Part shown: positions 31,655 through 41,200 of the stretch, piece after piece
Numbering within the stretch: the first letter of the stretch is position 1
Layout: each line of letters begins with the position of its first letter
NCBI GenBank assembly: GCA_013298845.1
Contig: JAAFJN010000040.1
Location: forward strand, 1 to 44,404
Length of the DNA stretch: 44,404 nucleotides
DNA from: Chitinophagales bacterium
GTDB taxonomy: Bacteria; Bacteroidota; Bacteroidia; Chitinophagales; Saprospiraceae
Reading direction: 5' to 3'
Notes under the pieces: model-generated
Told to the model about the DNA's origin: nothing
Database searches by the model: none
The model's input: only the letters and a program-made list of their open reading frames with translations
Position numbers and translations under genes: made by a program

Positions 31655-31690
31655 GCGGAGCGTGGTGACGCCAGCAAAACCACGCTCCGC
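31655..31690 (-). terminator. Terminator of the amidohydrolase gene
   Basis: A 12-bp perfect stem (31655-31666 with 31679-31690) encloses GACGCCAGCAAA and is followed on the minus strand by six T. The stem core GGAGCGTGGT and the loop are nearly the same as those of the hairpin at 29609-29642, so the two belong to one dispersed terminator family. Confidence 0.78.
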
Positions 31691-31706
31691 TGTGTTATTC
31701 TATTGG

Positions 31707-34700
31707 TTAGTGCCCACAAACACAACGCGAATGCGTGCAGGATTCGAGCATTTTGGCGTTGGCGAAATTGCTGCCGGGTTTTTCGAACCAAAACTGTCCC
31801 CGTTTGCGGTTGTTATTGCCCGTTTCGTTCAGGGTATTGGCGTCGAACAGACGGCCGTTGACCATAACCTGCGCAATTTTCTCCGAATTGCGGATATTCT
31901 CCAGCGGATTGGCGTTCAAGATCACCAAATCGGCCAATTTGCCCGTTTTTAATGAACCAATTTCTTTTTCCATGCCCAAATACAAAGCACCGTTGATGGT
32001 GGCGCATTTAAGGGCCTGCAAATTGGTCATGCCGCCCTGTTGCAACATCCAAAGTTCCCAGTGGGCGCCGAGGCCCTGCAATTGACCGTGGGAGCCGAGG
32101 TTGATATTGATGCCGTTGTCCTGCATTTTTTTCAGCGATTTACTCACCAAAATGTGCCCGTTGGTGTATTCTTCTTCGGGAATCATTTCGCGGTGGCGCG
32201 AACGGGCATCCAATACGTAACCGGGTGTAAACGTGCGCAAGGGTTGTTTTTTCCAAATATCTTCTTTTTGGAACCAATAGTATTCACCGTTCACCGCGCC
32301 GTAACAAACAATCAGCGTGGGCGTGTTGTGCGCTCGTGTGCGTTTCCAATACTGCACCACGTCTTCGTACACGGTAGCCACCGGAATATTGTGTTCCACG
32401 CCGGTGTGACCATCGGCCACCTGGTTGAGGTTGTGGTAAAAAAACGAACCACCCTCCGGCACCACCAACATATTGAGTTCGCGGGCGGCGGCAATCACCT
32501 GCTGGCGTTGTTCGCGGCGCGGCTGGTTGTAACTTTTTACCGAAATAGCACCCCAGGCTTTGGTGCGGCGCAGGGTGCTGCGCGCATCGTCGAGGCTGTT
32601 GATGGGGGCTTTAAAATCGCCGTCGGCACCGTACAAAATGGTACCGGTACTGAACAAACGCGGACCCGTCATGCGGCCCGATTTGAGCATTTCGGCGTTG
32701 GAAAACGCCATTTCGCTGTTCACCGAAGGATCGTGCATGGTCGTCACCCCGTAAGCGAGGTTGGCGTAATATTCCCACTGCTTTTGCGGATTCAGGCCGT
32801 AGCGGAAATTACCCGAATGGCTGTGTACATCCACGATGCCGGGCATAATGGTTTTGCCTTTGCAATCCACCACTTTGCCGGTTTTGCCCTTGTAATCGCT
32901 GGTTTTTCCCACAAAAGTGATGGTGTTATTGGTCACTTCGAGGGTGCCATTTTCGATCACCTGGTCACCTTCGCAGGTGATAATGCGGGCGTTTTTGAAC
33001 ACCAAAACACCCGTTGGGGTATCGTAATCGAGCATAAGGCCAATTTTCGCGCCCGTTTGGGGCAGTTCCGGCAGGGAATCGGGGGCACCGGGCAAAAACT
33101 TAAACCGGCTGGTGAGGTCAATGGAAAAATATTCGTCGCCGAGGGTGTACGCCACTTTTTTGCTGTCGCCGCTCCAGTGCAGGTTATAACCCGCGTCTTT
33201 GGCAATTTGGGCCACCGGGAACGCCTTGGTATCGGCACTGAGGTCAATGGTTTGTCCGGGCATGGGCATCGCGCAGATGTACGCTTTGTGCAACTCGCTG
33301 AATGCCAGCCATTTGCCATCGGGGGAAGGGGTCCATTGGTTGGCGTATTTGCTTTTGAACAAACTTTTTTTATCGTTGCCATTCAGGTCAAACGACAGGA
33401 GTTCTTTGTTAAAAGAGCCAAACAAATCGCCGCCAACGGTGGTATAAATGCGCGTTCCGTCGGGGCTGAACGACGGGTTATCGCCTTCGTCGGTCACGAA
33501 TTGGTTGGTTTTGGCGCTCAGATCGTAGCGGTAAATCCCCGGTTTTACCTGGCGCGAAGGCCCGGTTTGGTCGTCGCCGCTTTGGGTGTTATAAACGATG
33601 CTGCGGCCGTCGGGGGAGAACTGAGGGGTACGGAGCACACCCGTGGGCACAGCAATTTGCTGGAGGGCGCCGGAGGCCACGTTCATTTGCCAAATGGCAC
33701 CGCCCAATTCGTCGTTCCAGGTAACGAACAGCAGATCGCGGCCATTGACCGAAAAAGCGGGTTCAAATTCCAATAATTCGGGATTGGCCACGGTTTTGCC
33801 GTAAAAAACACCTTTTTCGTACCCTTTGGTCAGTAGTTCAGGTTTGCCATCGGGCAGATTTTTGCGGTAGAGTTTTCCGGCGGCGTTAAACACGAGTACT
33901 TTGCCGTCGGGGCTGGTAACGGCGTGGCGAATGGCGCGGGCCGTGAACTGTTTTTCGTACACCTTTTGTTCAAACTTGAGGGTTTCGCCCAATTTGGTGC
34001 TGACGTTGCAGGTAAACGGAATATCCTTAACGCTCACGGCCGATTCGGCGGTAGCGGCATCTTGCAATTTGGCGAGGTTAAACTGCACCATTTTGATTTT
34101 TCCGCCCGCCCAAATGGCTATGCTGCGGTCGTTGGTCGCGCCCGGTGCCCACGAAAAACCCGGATACACCCCAAAAACCGTCCAGGCTTCCTGTTGGTCT
34201 TTGTCCAATTTATCGTACAACGGATATTCCAGTCCGGTGGTCATATCGCGCACAAACAGCACCGATTTGGTGTCAATTCGGCGCACAAAAGCCAACCAAT
34301 TGCCGTCCGGGCTGATTTGCGGGCGGCAGGCCCCGCCGGAGCCACCGGTAATATCTTCTACTTTGCCCTCTTGGCGATCGTAGCGGCGCACGCCCGTAAT
34401 TTGTTTCAGCGGGTCTTTGTTGTATTGAAAAAAGCCGCCGGGGTACAGGTCTTCGCTAAAATACACGTACCGGCCATCTTTGCCCACCGAAGGTTCGTTC
34501 ACGTCCTGCTGGTCATTTTTGCGTTTGGTCAACTGCACGCCGTCGCCACCGCTGATGTGGTACATCCACATTTCACCCGCGCCCAAAGAGCGGGTACTGG
34601 TGAAGTGTTTGCGGGCGATAAAATACTGGCCGTCGGGCATCCAGACGGCATTGTTGAGCAGACGGAACTTTTCGGTGGTAATGGCGCGGGCTTTGGAGCC

Positions 34701-35045
34701 GTCTTTTTGCATCACCCAGATATTGTCGCCGCCCCCGCTGTCGGAGGTAAACAGGATTTGTTGGCCATCGGGTGAAAAGCGCGGTTGTACTTCCCAGGCC
34801 AATCCGCTGCGGATACAAGTGGCCGTGCCGCCGCCAATGGGCATGGTGTAAATATCGCCCAGCAGGTCAAAAGCGATGGTTTGGCCGTCGGGGGAAATAT
34901 CCACGTTGAGCCAGGTACCCTCCGAAACGGTGAATTGGTGTTCGGTGTAATTGGTACCGGAGGGGTTGTTGGTATCCCATTTTTTGTCCTGGGCACCCAA
35001 AGTAAACGCCAGCCCGAGGAGACCAGCGATCAATATTTGCTTCAT
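31707..35045 (-). CDS. Exported PD40 beta-propeller/amidohydrolase fusion protein
   Basis: A 1112-residue protein with signal peptide MKQILIAGLLGLAFTLGAQ. The first 690 residues are TolB/PD40-type propeller repeats with repeated SPDG motifs (DISPDGQTIAFD, FSPDGQQILFTSD, ISPDGNWLAFVR, FSPDGRSIVY, PSPDGKWLAFSE). From about 730 an amidohydrolase domain follows: KGKTIMPGIVDVHSHSGN with the H-x-H metal ligands, GVTTMHDPS, ADGHTGVEHN, then INLGSHGQLQGLGAHWEL and TGKLADLVILNANPLENIRNSE. Such fusions are common in Bacteroidota and are thought to hydrolyse peptides or cyclic amides outside the cytoplasm. The C-terminus is odd, ending CTHSRCVCGH. The ATG at 35045 was chosen because the signal peptide begins there; the frame continues upstream. 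A -7 element is at 35077-35084. Confidence 0.9.
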   Translation of the reverse strand: MKQILIAGLLGLAFTLGAQDKKWDTNNPSGTNYTEHQFTVSEGTWLNVDISPDGQTIAFDLLGDIYTMPIGGGTATCIRSGLAWEVQPRFSPDGQQILFTSDSGGGDNIWVMQKDGSKARAITTEKFRLLNNAVWMPDGQYFIARKHFTSTRSLGAGEMWMYHISGGDGVQLTKRKNDQQDVNEPSVGKDGRYVYFSEDLYPGGFFQYNKDPLKQITGVRRYDRQEGKVEDITGGSGGACRPQISPDGNWLAFVRRIDTKSVLFVRDMTTGLEYPLYDKLDKDQQEAWTVFGVYPGFSWAPGATNDRSIAIWAGGKIKMVQFNLAKLQDAATAESAVSVKDIPFTCNVSTKLGETLKFEQKVYEKQFTARAIRHAVTSPDGKVLVFNAAGKLYRKNLPDGKPELLTKGYEKGVFYGKTVANPELLEFEPAFSVNGRDLLFVTWNDELGGAIWQMNVASGALQQIAVPTGVLRTPQFSPDGRSIVYNTQSGDDQTGPSRQVKPGIYRYDLSAKTNQFVTDEGDNPSFSPDGTRIYTTVGGDLFGSFNKELLSFDLNGNDKKSLFKSKYANQWTPSPDGKWLAFSELHKAYICAMPMPGQTIDLSADTKAFPVAQIAKDAGYNLHWSGDSKKVAYTLGDEYFSIDLTSRFKFLPGAPDSLPELPQTGAKIGLMLDYDTPTGVLVFKNARIITCEGDQVIENGTLEVTNNTITFVGKTSDYKGKTGKVVDCKGKTIMPGIVDVHSHSGNFRYGLNPQKQWEYYANLAYGVTTMHDPSVNSEMAFSNAEMLKSGRMTGPRLFSTGTILYGADGDFKAPINSLDDARSTLRRTKAWGAISVKSYNQPRREQRQQVIAAARELNMLVVPEGGSFFYHNLNQVADGHTGVEHNIPVATVYEDVVQYWKRTRAHNTPTLIVCYGAVNGEYYWFQKEDIWKKQPLRTFTPGYVLDARSRHREMIPEEEYTNGHILVSKSLKKMQDNGININLGSHGQLQGLGAHWELWMLQQGGMTNLQALKCATINGALYLGMEKEIGSLKTGKLADLVILNANPLENIRNSEKIAQVMVNGRLFDANTLNETGNNNRKRGQFWFEKPGSNFANAKMLESCTHSRCVCGH

Positions 35046-35076
35046 ACAATAATACTGTGTTTTATTTGTGTAGGGG

Positions 35077-35084
35077 CAAATGTA
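35077..35084 (-). promoter_or_regulatory. -7 element TACATTTG of the amidohydrolase gene
   Basis: TACATTTG on the minus strand fits TAnnTTTG and lies 31 nt before the ATG at 35045, supporting that start. No -33 TTTG was seen at the usual distance. Confidence 0.5.
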
Positions 35085-35161
35085 CTTTGAAAAGAGGACT
35101 ATTTGTACGGGGTTTGTGCGGGTTGTTTTTTGGGGTTTTACATTTGTGAAAAAAAAACTTA

Positions 35162-35220
35162 GACGCCACAAATTTCACTCTAAAACTGCAACGCGGCGTT
35201 GCAGTTTTGACGTTGGCGTC
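35162..35220. terminator. Nested hairpin at the island edge
   Basis: Outer arms GACGCCA (35162-35168) and TGGCGTC (35214-35220) enclose an inner perfect hairpin with arms 35182-35193 and 35197-35208 (AAAACTGCAACG and its complement) around a CGG loop. The inner stem ends in TTTT, so it can terminate plus-strand readthrough. Its place at the composition boundary could also reflect an integration junction. Confidence 0.55.
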
Positions 35221-35326
35221 ATCATTTGTTTTACCACCAAAGATATTAGAAGCGATGATTGTAAATGAATTAAATCACTTTAACCAAGAAAAGGAGGCCG
35301 AAAATGAGTGAGTGGAAGCAAATAGC

Positions 35327-35384
35327 GTTTTCATCTTTTAAAACTTGATGTATCTTTGCGGAGGTCTATACACAAGTTGTGTAT
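35327..35384 (+). promoter_or_regulatory. Putative hsd promoter and palindromic operator
   Basis: TATCTTTG at 35351-35358 fits the -7 consensus, with a T-run (35328-35331) 19 nt upstream as a weak -33. Immediately downstream, across the likely transcription start, lies the palindrome ATACACAAGTTGTGTAT (35368-35384), two perfect 8-nt arms around one G. Its place suits a repressor that blocks initiation of the restriction operon. The leader to the hsdM start is about 150 nt. Confidence 0.5.
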
Positions 35385-35514
35385 GATGCTGGCAAGTATA
35401 AAAAGACTATGAGACTGTTGAATTCAGTTTGCCCGCAACATCATCTTGAAAGAGAACTATTCTTTGCGTGTGAAATAGACAATAATAATAATAACTAAAT
35501 TTTATACTATATAA

Positions 35515-38175
35515 GTGGCTAGTAAAATCTCATTATCTCGTTTAGAGACATTTCTTTTTGAGGCGTGTGATATCTTGCGTGGAAACATGGATGCTTCTGA
35601 ATACAAGGAATACATTATTTCCATGTTGTTTCTGAAACGGGTAAACGACCAATTTGAAGTTCACCGGGACAAACGAAGAAAAACATTGACAGAAGTTCGT
35701 GGCGTAAGCGAACCCGAAATGGTCTATAAAGAACTGGAAAGACAGAATGCACCGGAATACGATTTCTTTGTTCCACTTGCCGCACGCTGGAAACGGTTGG
35801 ACGGTGACCCAGAATTTTATATTGACGATGAAGGCAAACAACAAACTTGCAACTACATCAAAGACCTGCAAGAAGAGATTGGTGACCATCTGAACAAAGC
35901 ATTTGCCGCATTGCAGGAAGCCAACCTTGACAAGTTAGACGGCGTATTCAACCAGGACAATGTCAACTTCAATAAAACTTTTGGTAAGAACAACAAGCAA
36001 ATCAGTGATGAAGACTTACGGGAACTGATTAAGAAATTCAATAAAATCAGTTTGCGTGACGACAATCTGGAATTTCCCGACCTGATGGGTGCGGCTTATG
36101 AGTACCTGATAAAACATTTTGCCGACAGTGCCGGAAAGAAAGCAGGAGAATTCTATACACCCAACGAAATTGTAAAATTACTGGTAAATATACTCGAACC
36201 CGGCAAGGATGCCGAAATCTACGACCCTACGGTCGGAAGTGGGGGGATGCTGATTGAGTGTAAAAATTATGTGGAAAACCGTTACGGAACAGCAAAAAAT
36301 ATTTCACTTTACGGACAGGAAAAAAGTGGAACGGTTTGGGGCTTGTGCAAAATGAATATGCTGTTCCACAACATTTACGACAGCAAGATTCTGAATGGCG
36401 ACACTTTGCTCAATCCCTTACATCAGAATAACAACGAACTGCGAACCTTTGACATTATCCTTGCTAATCCACCCTTTTCGCAGGATTATTCCACTACTTC
36501 CATGAAGTTTAAGGAACGCTTTAGTTTTTGGATGCCCACCAAAGACAAAGCCGATTTTATGTTTGTACAGCACATGGTAGCTTCGCTGAACAATGCCGGA
36601 CGTATGGCCGTAGTCATGCCTCACGGTGTTTTGTATCGAGGTGGTGAGGAGAAAAAATTTCGTGAATGGCTGGTAAATCGTGGCTACCTGGAAGCGGTGA
36701 TTGGTTTGCCGTCTGCCTTGTTTTATGGAACAGGTATTGGGGCTTGCGTATTGGTGATTAATAAAGCCAATGCACATAAACGAGACCATGTGTTATTCAT
36801 TAATGCCGACAGAGAATTTAAAGAAGGCAAAAACCAAAATAAACTCCGTCCGGAAGATTTGGAGAAAATTGCCTTTACCTACCGACACAAAAAAGAAACG
36901 CTTAAATACAGCAAGTTGGTGGCAAAGAGTAAACCCATTGATGAACACAATAATCTGGAAAACGAAGATTTCAATTTCAACATCCGCAGGTTTGTGGACA
37001 ATGCTCCACCACCCGAACCGCAGGATGTGCACGCCCATTTGCAAGGCGGTATTCCTGAAAATGAGGTAAAAGTATTGAACGATTATTTCAATTGCTACGC
37101 AGGATTGGAAACCAAACTATTTGAGCCGTTAAAACCCAACTACCTGAAATTTTCGGAGAGCATTGCACACAAAGAAGACATCAAAAAACTGTTTGACGAA
37201 AGCGAGGAAATTAAAACCGCTTTTGCTCGATACAACCAAGCCATTGGCGAGTGGTGGCAACAACAATTGCCACTTTTGGAGCAATTACCCGAACAGAAAA
37301 CCAGTATATTCGACCTGTATCATACATTTTCTGCCACCCTTACCGAAAAACTGGTTGCCCTTCCCATTCTGGATGAGTTCAAAAGCCGTGGCTCCTTTGC
37401 GGCTTACTGGAACAGCGTTACCAACGACATTAAAAGTGTGGATGCCAGCGGATGGAATGCCGAATTGATACCCGATGATGAAATTTTGCAAAGCCAGTTC
37501 CCGGAAGTATTGAAAGAACTCAGAGATAACGAAGCAAGGCGCGACGAACTGCAAGCCATGTTTGACGAAGTAAACGAACTGGAAGACGACGTTTGGAACG
37601 AAGAAGATTACGGAGTGTGGCGAAGCAAGGAACTGAAAGAACACAAAGACGGCATTAAAGCACTAAAAGGCGAACGCAAGGAAGCCGATAAGGAATACAA
37701 GAATTTGCAAAAGCGGCTTAAAGCCAATGAAAAAGCATGGAATGCACAGCCTGAATTGGCCGATGAAATAGCAACGCTAAAAGCCGAAGCCGCAAAATAC
37801 CTGGCCGAAGTAGAACGCTACGATGCCGTGATTGAATACGATGAAGACCGCATGGCCAAACACACCGAACTGGAAGAAGAACTAAAAACCTGCAAGAAGA
37901 AAATAAAGGAGATAAAAGACCGTAAGCAGGCATTGGTTGACAAAGCCCGCCTGCTCATTACCCCCGAACAAGCCAAAGACCTGATTTTAAAACGCTGGCT
38001 CCGCACCTTGCAACAAACCGTGAACGATTATTTGCAAGCCCACCAACGCCAATTGTTGCAGGCGGTTGAGAATGTTTGGGAGAAATATACTGTTCCGCTA
38101 CACAGTATTTTGAAGGAGAGGGAAGAGCAAACCGAAATTTTAAATACTTTTTTGATTGAATTGGGATATGAGTAA
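35515..38175 (+). CDS. hsdM: Type I restriction-modification methyltransferase subunit HsdM
   Basis: An 886-residue N6-adenine methyltransferase, starting at a GTG. The N-terminal HsdM domain reads [44 protein letters not shown]-binding motif I is [13 protein letters not shown] (Asp237 region) and catalytic motif IV is N-P-P-F at 318-321 in [13 protein letters not shown]. After about residue 640 a long charged coiled-coil-like extension runs to the end ([68 protein letters not shown]). This makes it longer than the common 500-residue form; the extension probably contacts HsdS. It overlaps hsdS by 8 nt (ATGAGTAA), implying translational coupling. It methylates the host target and, with HsdS and HsdR, forms the restriction complex. 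Confidence 0.95.
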   Translation: MASKISLSRLETFLFEACDILRGNMDASEYKEYIISMLFLKRVNDQFEVHRDKRRKTLTEVRGVSEPEMVYKELERQNAPEYDFFVPLAARWKRLDGDPEFYIDDEGKQQTCNYIKDLQEEIGDHLNKAFAALQEANLDKLDGVFNQDNVNFNKTFGKNNKQISDEDLRELIKKFNKISLRDDNLEFPDLMGAAYEYLIKHFADSAGKKAGEFYTPNEIVKLLVNILEPGKDAEIYDPTVGSGGMLIECKNYVENRYGTAKNISLYGQEKSGTVWGLCKMNMLFHNIYDSKILNGDTLLNPLHQNNNELRTFDIILANPPFSQDYSTTSMKFKERFSFWMPTKDKADFMFVQHMVASLNNAGRMAVVMPHGVLYRGGEEKKFREWLVNRGYLEAVIGLPSALFYGTGIGACVLVINKANAHKRDHVLFINADREFKEGKNQNKLRPEDLEKIAFTYRHKKETLKYSKLVAKSKPIDEHNNLENEDFNFNIRRFVDNAPPPEPQDVHAHLQGGIPENEVKVLNDYFNCYAGLETKLFEPLKPNYLKFSESIAHKEDIKKLFDESEEIKTAFARYNQAIGEWWQQQLPLLEQLPEQKTSIFDLYHTFSATLTEKLVALPILDEFKSRGSFAAYWNSVTNDIKSVDASGWNAELIPDDEILQSQFPEVLKELRDNEARRDELQAMFDEVNELEDDVWNEEDYGVWRSKELKEHKDGIKALKGERKEADKEYKNLQKRLKANEKAWNAQPELADEIATLKAEAAKYLAEVERYDAVIEYDEDRMAKHTELEEELKTCKKKIKEIKDRKQALVDKARLLITPEQAKDLILKRWLRTLQQTVNDYLQAHQRQLLQAVENVWEKYTVPLHSILKEREEQTEILNTFLIELGYE

Positions 38176-39364
38176 TCAACAAGAAGAAATACTGGGCAAT
38201 TACATTAGTGTTTCGAGTGGGGAGGGATTACCTGAATCAAGAATGAAGCCGGGAGGATATTTCGTTTATGGTGGAAACGGAGTTTCAGGGATGCACGACA
38301 CCTTCCTTTTTGAACAGCAACAGCTAATTATTGGCAGAGTTGGGGCCCACTGCGGTAACGTATATATTACTAAAGAAAAGAGCTGGATAACGGATAATGC
38401 TTTGATTGTATCTTTTAAAGAACCACAAAATGAAATAAATTTTTGGCTTTACTTTTTACAAAATTTAAAACTGAGAGAAAAAGCTTTTCAGAATGCTCAG
38501 CCAGTTATCACAGGCGGAATCATCAACCGAATTAAAATTTCAATTCCATCCTTTCTTGAACAACAACGCATCGCCAAAATCCTATCCACTGCCGATGCAG
38601 TGATAGAAAAAACCCAAGCCGCCATTGCCAAATACAAGGCCATTAAGCAAGGCATGTTGCAGGATTTGTTTACCCGTGGCATAGACCTAAATACCAACAA
38701 ACTCCGCCCCCGCTACGAAGATGCACCGGAATTGTATAAAGAGAGTAAGTTGGGGTGGATTCCGAGAGAGTGGGAGAATAAGGAAATTGGAGATGTTGGC
38801 GAAGTGAGAATGTGTAGGCGTGTTTTCAATTATGAAACAAAAGACCAAGGCGAAATTCCATTTTACAAAATTGGAACCTTTGGAAAAAAACCGGACGCTT
38901 ATGTTTCAAAAGACCTTTACGATAGTTATCTTCAGAGTTTTTCGTTTCCAAACAAAGGAGATATTTTGATTTCTGCCGCTGGAACAATTGGCAGAACTAT
39001 CATTTATGACGGAACGCCTTCATATTTTCAAGACTCAAACATTGTTTGGATTGAAAATAATGGTGCGTTGATTTCAAACCAATATTTATATCAAGTTTTT
39101 CAAGTCATAGAATACAAAACAGAAGGCGGAACAATACAACGGCTTTATAATAGCATTTTAAAGAGTGCAAACTTTCCTTGTCCTTCTAAACCTGAACAAG
39201 AGCTGATTACTGAACGGTTGGAAGCAATTGACAACAAACTCCAAACCGAACAAGCCTACTTACAAAAACTGCAAAGCCTTAAAAAGGGTTTGATGGAGGA
39301 TTTGCTGAGTGGCAAAAATCAAGTAAAAGTTGCAGAGGAATTAGTAACACAAAACGAGAATTAA
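38168..39364 (+). CDS. hsdS: Type I specificity subunit HsdS
   Basis: A 398-residue DNA-recognition subunit from the ATG at 38168. Two target-recognition domains are visible: the first at about 8-130 ([59 protein letters not shown]) and the second at about 205-345 ([36 protein letters not shown]). Each is followed by a helical conserved region ([56 protein letters not shown]), which set the spacing of the bipartite site. The first domain is short, and its beginning lacks the usual leading strand, but the frame is intact. The target sequence cannot be read off. It is coupled to hsdM and followed after 1 nt by the AlbA/ATPase gene. Confidence 0.93.
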   Translation: MSNQQEEILGNYISVSSGEGLPESRMKPGGYFVYGGNGVSGMHDTFLFEQQQLIIGRVGAHCGNVYITKEKSWITDNALIVSFKEPQNEINFWLYFLQNLKLREKAFQNAQPVITGGIINRIKISIPSFLEQQRIAKILSTADAVIEKTQAAIAKYKAIKQGMLQDLFTRGIDLNTNKLRPRYEDAPELYKESKLGWIPREWENKEIGDVGEVRMCRRVFNYETKDQGEIPFYKIGTFGKKPDAYVSKDLYDSYLQSFSFPNKGDILISAAGTIGRTIIYDGTPSYFQDSNIVWIENNGALISNQYLYQVFQVIEYKTEGGTIQRLYNSILKSANFPCPSKPEQELITERLEAIDNKLQTEQAYLQKLQSLKKGLMEDLLSGKNQVKVAEELVTQNEN

Positions 39365-39365
39365 A

Positions 39366-41198
39366 ATGGTAGACTATACCGCAGAAGAATTATTTGAAAT
39401 TCTGAATGATACAGACGAATGTCCGTGGATTGAAGCCAAGGGCATTGGAGATACTACGACTTCTATTATGGAAACAGTATGCTCTTATTCAAATGAACCC
39501 GGCTTGGGAGGTGGTTATATTTTAATGAGCATTAGCGCGGATGGTTCGGCCACTGCCACAACGCATTATAAAATTGACCCCATGCCCGACCCGGACAAAA
39601 TCCAAAGCGACATAGCGACCCAGTGTGCCGGCATGTTTAACCTACCGGTGCGGCCCAAAATGACGGTAGAAAAAATCAATGGATTGCCGGTGTTAAAAAT
39701 ATGGGTGGATGAGCTACCGTCGAAACAAAAACCGCTGTACTTCACCAAAAAAGGGTTGCCTTCCGGGGCCTTGCGCAGAATCGGCAGCACCGACCAGCAC
39801 TGCACCGATGATGATATGCACGTGTTTTACCAGGACTCTGGCAGTTACGACCAAACCCCCGTGAAAGGAACAACGCTTGCCGATGTAGACGAAAATGCAT
39901 TAAAGCGTTACCGGATGCTCCGTGAAAAAGTAAATCCTGCGGCCGAGGAACTCACCTACAACGACAGTGAATTGTTGGAAGCACTTGGTTGTGTGAACAA
40001 GGAGAATCCAAAAGAGTTGAATATTTCCGGTTTGCTGCTATTTGGCAGTTCAAAAATACAGCGGAGTACTTTTCCCATGCTGCGTGCCGATTACATTCGG
40101 GTGCCTGGCAATACGTGGGTGGAAAACCCTGACGAACGTTTTACCACCATTGATATGCGAGGGCCGCTCATTTTAGTGCTTTATCGCTTGGTTGAAGCAA
40201 TCAATGCCGATTTACCCAAAGGATTTTTGTTGCCGGAAGATGATGTACAGGCAACTTCTACGGGGCTTCCTACGAAAGCACTTCGGGAGGCAATAGTGAA
40301 TGCTTTGATGCACCGTTCGTACCGGGAGCATCGTCCAACACAAATCATTCGCTACGATAATCGTATCGAAATTATCAATCCGGGCTTCTCCTTAAAATCG
40401 GAGGATAAATTAGGGCAGCCGGGAAGTGAAACCCGGAACCCTTTCATTGCCGCTGTATTTCACGATACCAATCTGGCAGAAACAAAAGGCTCGGGTATCA
40501 GAGCGATGCGCAGGTTGATGGAAAAAGCCCATCTGGTACCTCCAACTTTTGAATCGAGCCGTGAGAATAATGAATTTACCTCCCGGTTGCTTTTACACCA
40601 TTTTCTGGATGCCAATGACCTGGAATGGCTCAAACAGTTTGAAAAATTTGACCTGGCGGACAGCCAAAAACAGGCGCTCATTTTTGTGAGGGAAGTCGGA
40701 GCCATTGATAATACCACATACCGTCAGATGGCTGATTGTGACACATTGAAAGCCAGTGCCGATTTGAGGGAATTAAAAGGGTATGAACTTCTGATTTCTA
40801 AAGGAAAGGGTAAGTCAACTTATTATATTGCGGGTAAAGCGCTGAGTACACCCCCTCCCGCAGTTAGTACACCACCTCTGGCGTTTAACACACCACCTTT
40901 TGACAATTTAAGCACACCACCTCCGGGTTTAAGCACACCACCTCCGGGAATTTTTGACCGGATAAGTATCTTAAACAAAAGGGAACGTGATAAAGCCAAA
41001 GTAGAAGCAATCATTATGGATTTGTGCGAATGGAGACCGCTTAAAGCATCTGAGATCGCAGGCTATTTTCAGAGAGAGGAATCCTACTTCAAACGGAAAT
41101 ATCTGAGTGACATGATTGCAGACAAAAAGTTAAAATACCTACATCCTGAAATGATAAATCATCCGGAACAAGCCTATTTAACCAATAATCGACCATAG
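39366..41198 (+). CDS. AlbA_2 (Schlafen-type) DNA/RNA-binding protein with HATPase domain and STPP repeats
   Basis: A 610-residue cytoplasmic protein. The N-terminal 150 residues form an AlbA_2/Schlafen-like domain (WIEAKGIGDTTTSIMETVCSYSNEPGLGGGYILMSIS). The middle (about 300-400) is a GHKL-type ATPase, HATPase_c_4, with LPTKALREAIVNALMHRSYREH, IRYDNRIEIINPGFSL and ETKGSGIRAMRRLMEKAHL. After a winged-helix-like segment, residues of about 495-530 are a proline-rich linker with five STPP or NTPP units. A C-terminal helical segment follows (KASEIAGYFQREESYFKRKYLSDMIADKKL). Such proteins are often embedded in type I RM operons; an accessory or defence-regulating role is inferred, not shown. It sits between hsdS and hsdR, 2 nt from the next start. 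Confidence 0.88.
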   Translation: MVDYTAEELFEILNDTDECPWIEAKGIGDTTTSIMETVCSYSNEPGLGGGYILMSISADGSATATTHYKIDPMPDPDKIQSDIATQCAGMFNLPVRPKMTVEKINGLPVLKIWVDELPSKQKPLYFTKKGLPSGALRRIGSTDQHCTDDDMHVFYQDSGSYDQTPVKGTTLADVDENALKRYRMLREKVNPAAEELTYNDSELLEALGCVNKENPKELNISGLLLFGSSKIQRSTFPMLRADYIRVPGNTWVENPDERFTTIDMRGPLILVLYRLVEAINADLPKGFLLPEDDVQATSTGLPTKALREAIVNALMHRSYREHRPTQIIRYDNRIEIINPGFSLKSEDKLGQPGSETRNPFIAAVFHDTNLAETKGSGIRAMRRLMEKAHLVPPTFESSRENNEFTSRLLLHHFLDANDLEWLKQFEKFDLADSQKQALIFVREVGAIDNTTYRQMADCDTLKASADLRELKGYELLISKGKGKSTYYIAGKALSTPPPAVSTPPLAFNTPPFDNLSTPPPGLSTPPPGIFDRISILNKRERDKAKVEAIIMDLCEWRPLKASEIAGYFQREESYFKRKYLSDMIADKKLKYLHPEMINHPEQAYLTNNRP

Positions 41199-41200
41199 TT

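Larger units (their letters stand above)
35046..35514. other. Intergenic region at the left edge of the type I RM operon
   Basis: A 469-nt stretch without an established gene. In order it holds the amidohydrolase promoter, a nested hairpin (35162-35220), a 14-codon frame with a strong AGGAGG site (35304-35348), a promoter-like element (35327-35358), a palindrome (35368-35384) and a leader before hsdM. A 29-codon frame starts at the ATG 35409 and ends in five Asn codons at 35498; I do not recognise it. Composition shifts from mixed to clearly AT-rich here. Confidence 0.6.

Noticed and set aside
32040-33776. 578-codon plus-strand frame
   Set aside because: Antisense shadow of the PD40-amidohydrolase gene, His/Val/Gly-rich as expected for the complement of such codons.
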